The notes under the pieces: generated by a model
Told to the model about the DNA's origin: nothing
The model's input: the letters and a program-made list of their open reading frames with translations, nothing else
Databases searched by the model: none
Part shown: in pieces, positions 63,718 through 64,000 of the stretch
Position numbering within the stretch: the stretch's first letter is position 1
How the letters are laid out: the number at the start of each line of letters is the position of its first letter
Translations under genes and position numbers: made by a program
Source: Selenomonas timonae
GTDB lineage: Bacteria > Bacillota > Negativicutes > Selenomonadales > Selenomonadaceae
Assembly: GCF_014250475.1 (NCBI RefSeq)
Contig: NZ_CP060204.1
Span: 1,749,001 to 1,813,000, forward strand
DNA length: 64,000 nucleotides
Direction: 5' to 3'

Positions 63718-64000
63718 ATGCAGAGATATTTTCGCTACAGTACACTTTTCTTTATGAGTCTCTTCTTCGTTCTCGCGAGCCTCTCATATGGAGAGGCGGC
63801 GGGGAAAATCACGACGGAGGACTTTTCCTATCAGGGGATTGCGCTGGGGGATTCCGAGGAAGCGCTGCGCAGCAAATGGGGCGCGCCCGATGACGAGAAT
63901 GTGCTCGCCGTCTGGGGGATTCCGCTCAGGACGCTCACCTACGGAGACCTTGTTGTGTCCACCTCGGCGGTGAACGGCAAGATTGTGGACATCAATTTGA
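63718..64000 (+). CDS. Secreted small protein of unknown function (3' end outside window)
   Basis: The open frame runs off the window edge after about 94 residues. It begins MQRYFRYSTLFFMSLFFVLASLSYGEAAG, a clear signal peptide with likely cleavage after GEAAG or SYGEA. The mature part starts with KITTEDFSYQGIALGDSEEALRSKWGAP, in which G-x-x-L-G-D-S-x-x-x-L-x-x-x-W-G-x-P recalls the SmpA/OmlA-like fold of outer-membrane-assembly and periplasmic proteins. No lipobox Cys is present. I do not recognise a family with certainty. GATGGAG precedes the ATG, 18 bases after the aminopeptidase stop. Confidence 0.7.
   Translation, partial: MQRYFRYSTLFFMSLFFVLASLSYGEAAGKITTEDFSYQGIALGDSEEALRSKWGAPDDENVLAVWGIPLRTLTYGDLVVSTSAVNGKIVDINL

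Overview
The window looks like a chromosomal segment of a diderm Firmicute of the Selenomonas type (Negativicutes). Gene content and order are Firmicute: walJ-htrA-rlmH, dprA-topA-trmFO-hslVU, a PyrR-controlled pyr operon, ecfA1A2, recD2 and a glmS ribozyme. Yet the segment also encodes outer-membrane surface systems, namely a type V autotransporter and a two-partner-secretion-type adhesin. The DNA is GC-rich, which creates long meaningless antisense frames. No phage genes, IS elements, CRISPR arrays or rRNA are visible. The genus is inferred from this combination, not from a database match.

Layout. 1-3.7 kb: the end of a Wadjet (JetABCD) anti-plasmid operon, with jetC cut by the window edge and jetD whole. 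3.8-6.2 kb: walJ-like MBL nuclease, HtrA protease, RlmH. 6.3-12.7 kb: gdhA, then uppP-pth-radical SAM, then glmS behind its ribozyme. 12.7-19.6 kb: ThrE-type exporter, Bcr/CflA pump, HAD phosphatase, OmpR/HK pair, EcfA1/A2. 19.6-26.6 kb: HD-GYP protein (minus strand), LCP cell-wall ligase, ABC-F ATPase, RecD2. 26.8-29.9 kb (minus strand): a LytTR regulator followed by two membrane sensors. 30.0-37.4 kb: GT8 glycosyltransferase, autotransporter and a large YDG-repeat adhesin. 37.5-46.1 kb: pyrBC-carAB-pyrKD behind a PyrR attenuator. 46.2-54.2 kb: rnpB, an NlpC/P60 hydrolase and dprA-topA-trmFO-hslVU. 54.2-64 kb: a large palindromic repeat, rarA, speD, comEA-comEC, a HAD hydrolase, tRNA-Pro, two aminopeptidases, dtd and the start of a secreted protein.

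The most unusual feature is the two-sensor system at 26.8-29.9 kb. The first sensor keeps a GHKL ATPase domain but has alanine where the phospho-accepting histidine of AgrC-like kinases should be. The second, translationally coupled to it, keeps the RHDxxHH histidine motif but ends before any ATPase domain. Together they look like one histidine kinase divided over two membrane proteins that would have to work in trans on the neighbouring LytTR regulator. A pair of LytTR-like direct repeats lies in the divergent intergenic region between the regulator and the surface-protein cluster, suggesting, as inference, control of the regulator operon, the adhesin cluster, or both.

Other signals include a slippage-prone Asn-Pro hexanucleotide tract in the autotransporter that carries self-compensating single-base deletions, an adhesin with six YDG repeats and no visible TpsB partner, an ECF ATPase pair without EcfT, a recurrent TGnTATAAT extended -10 promoter form, and two families of intergenic palindromic repeats.
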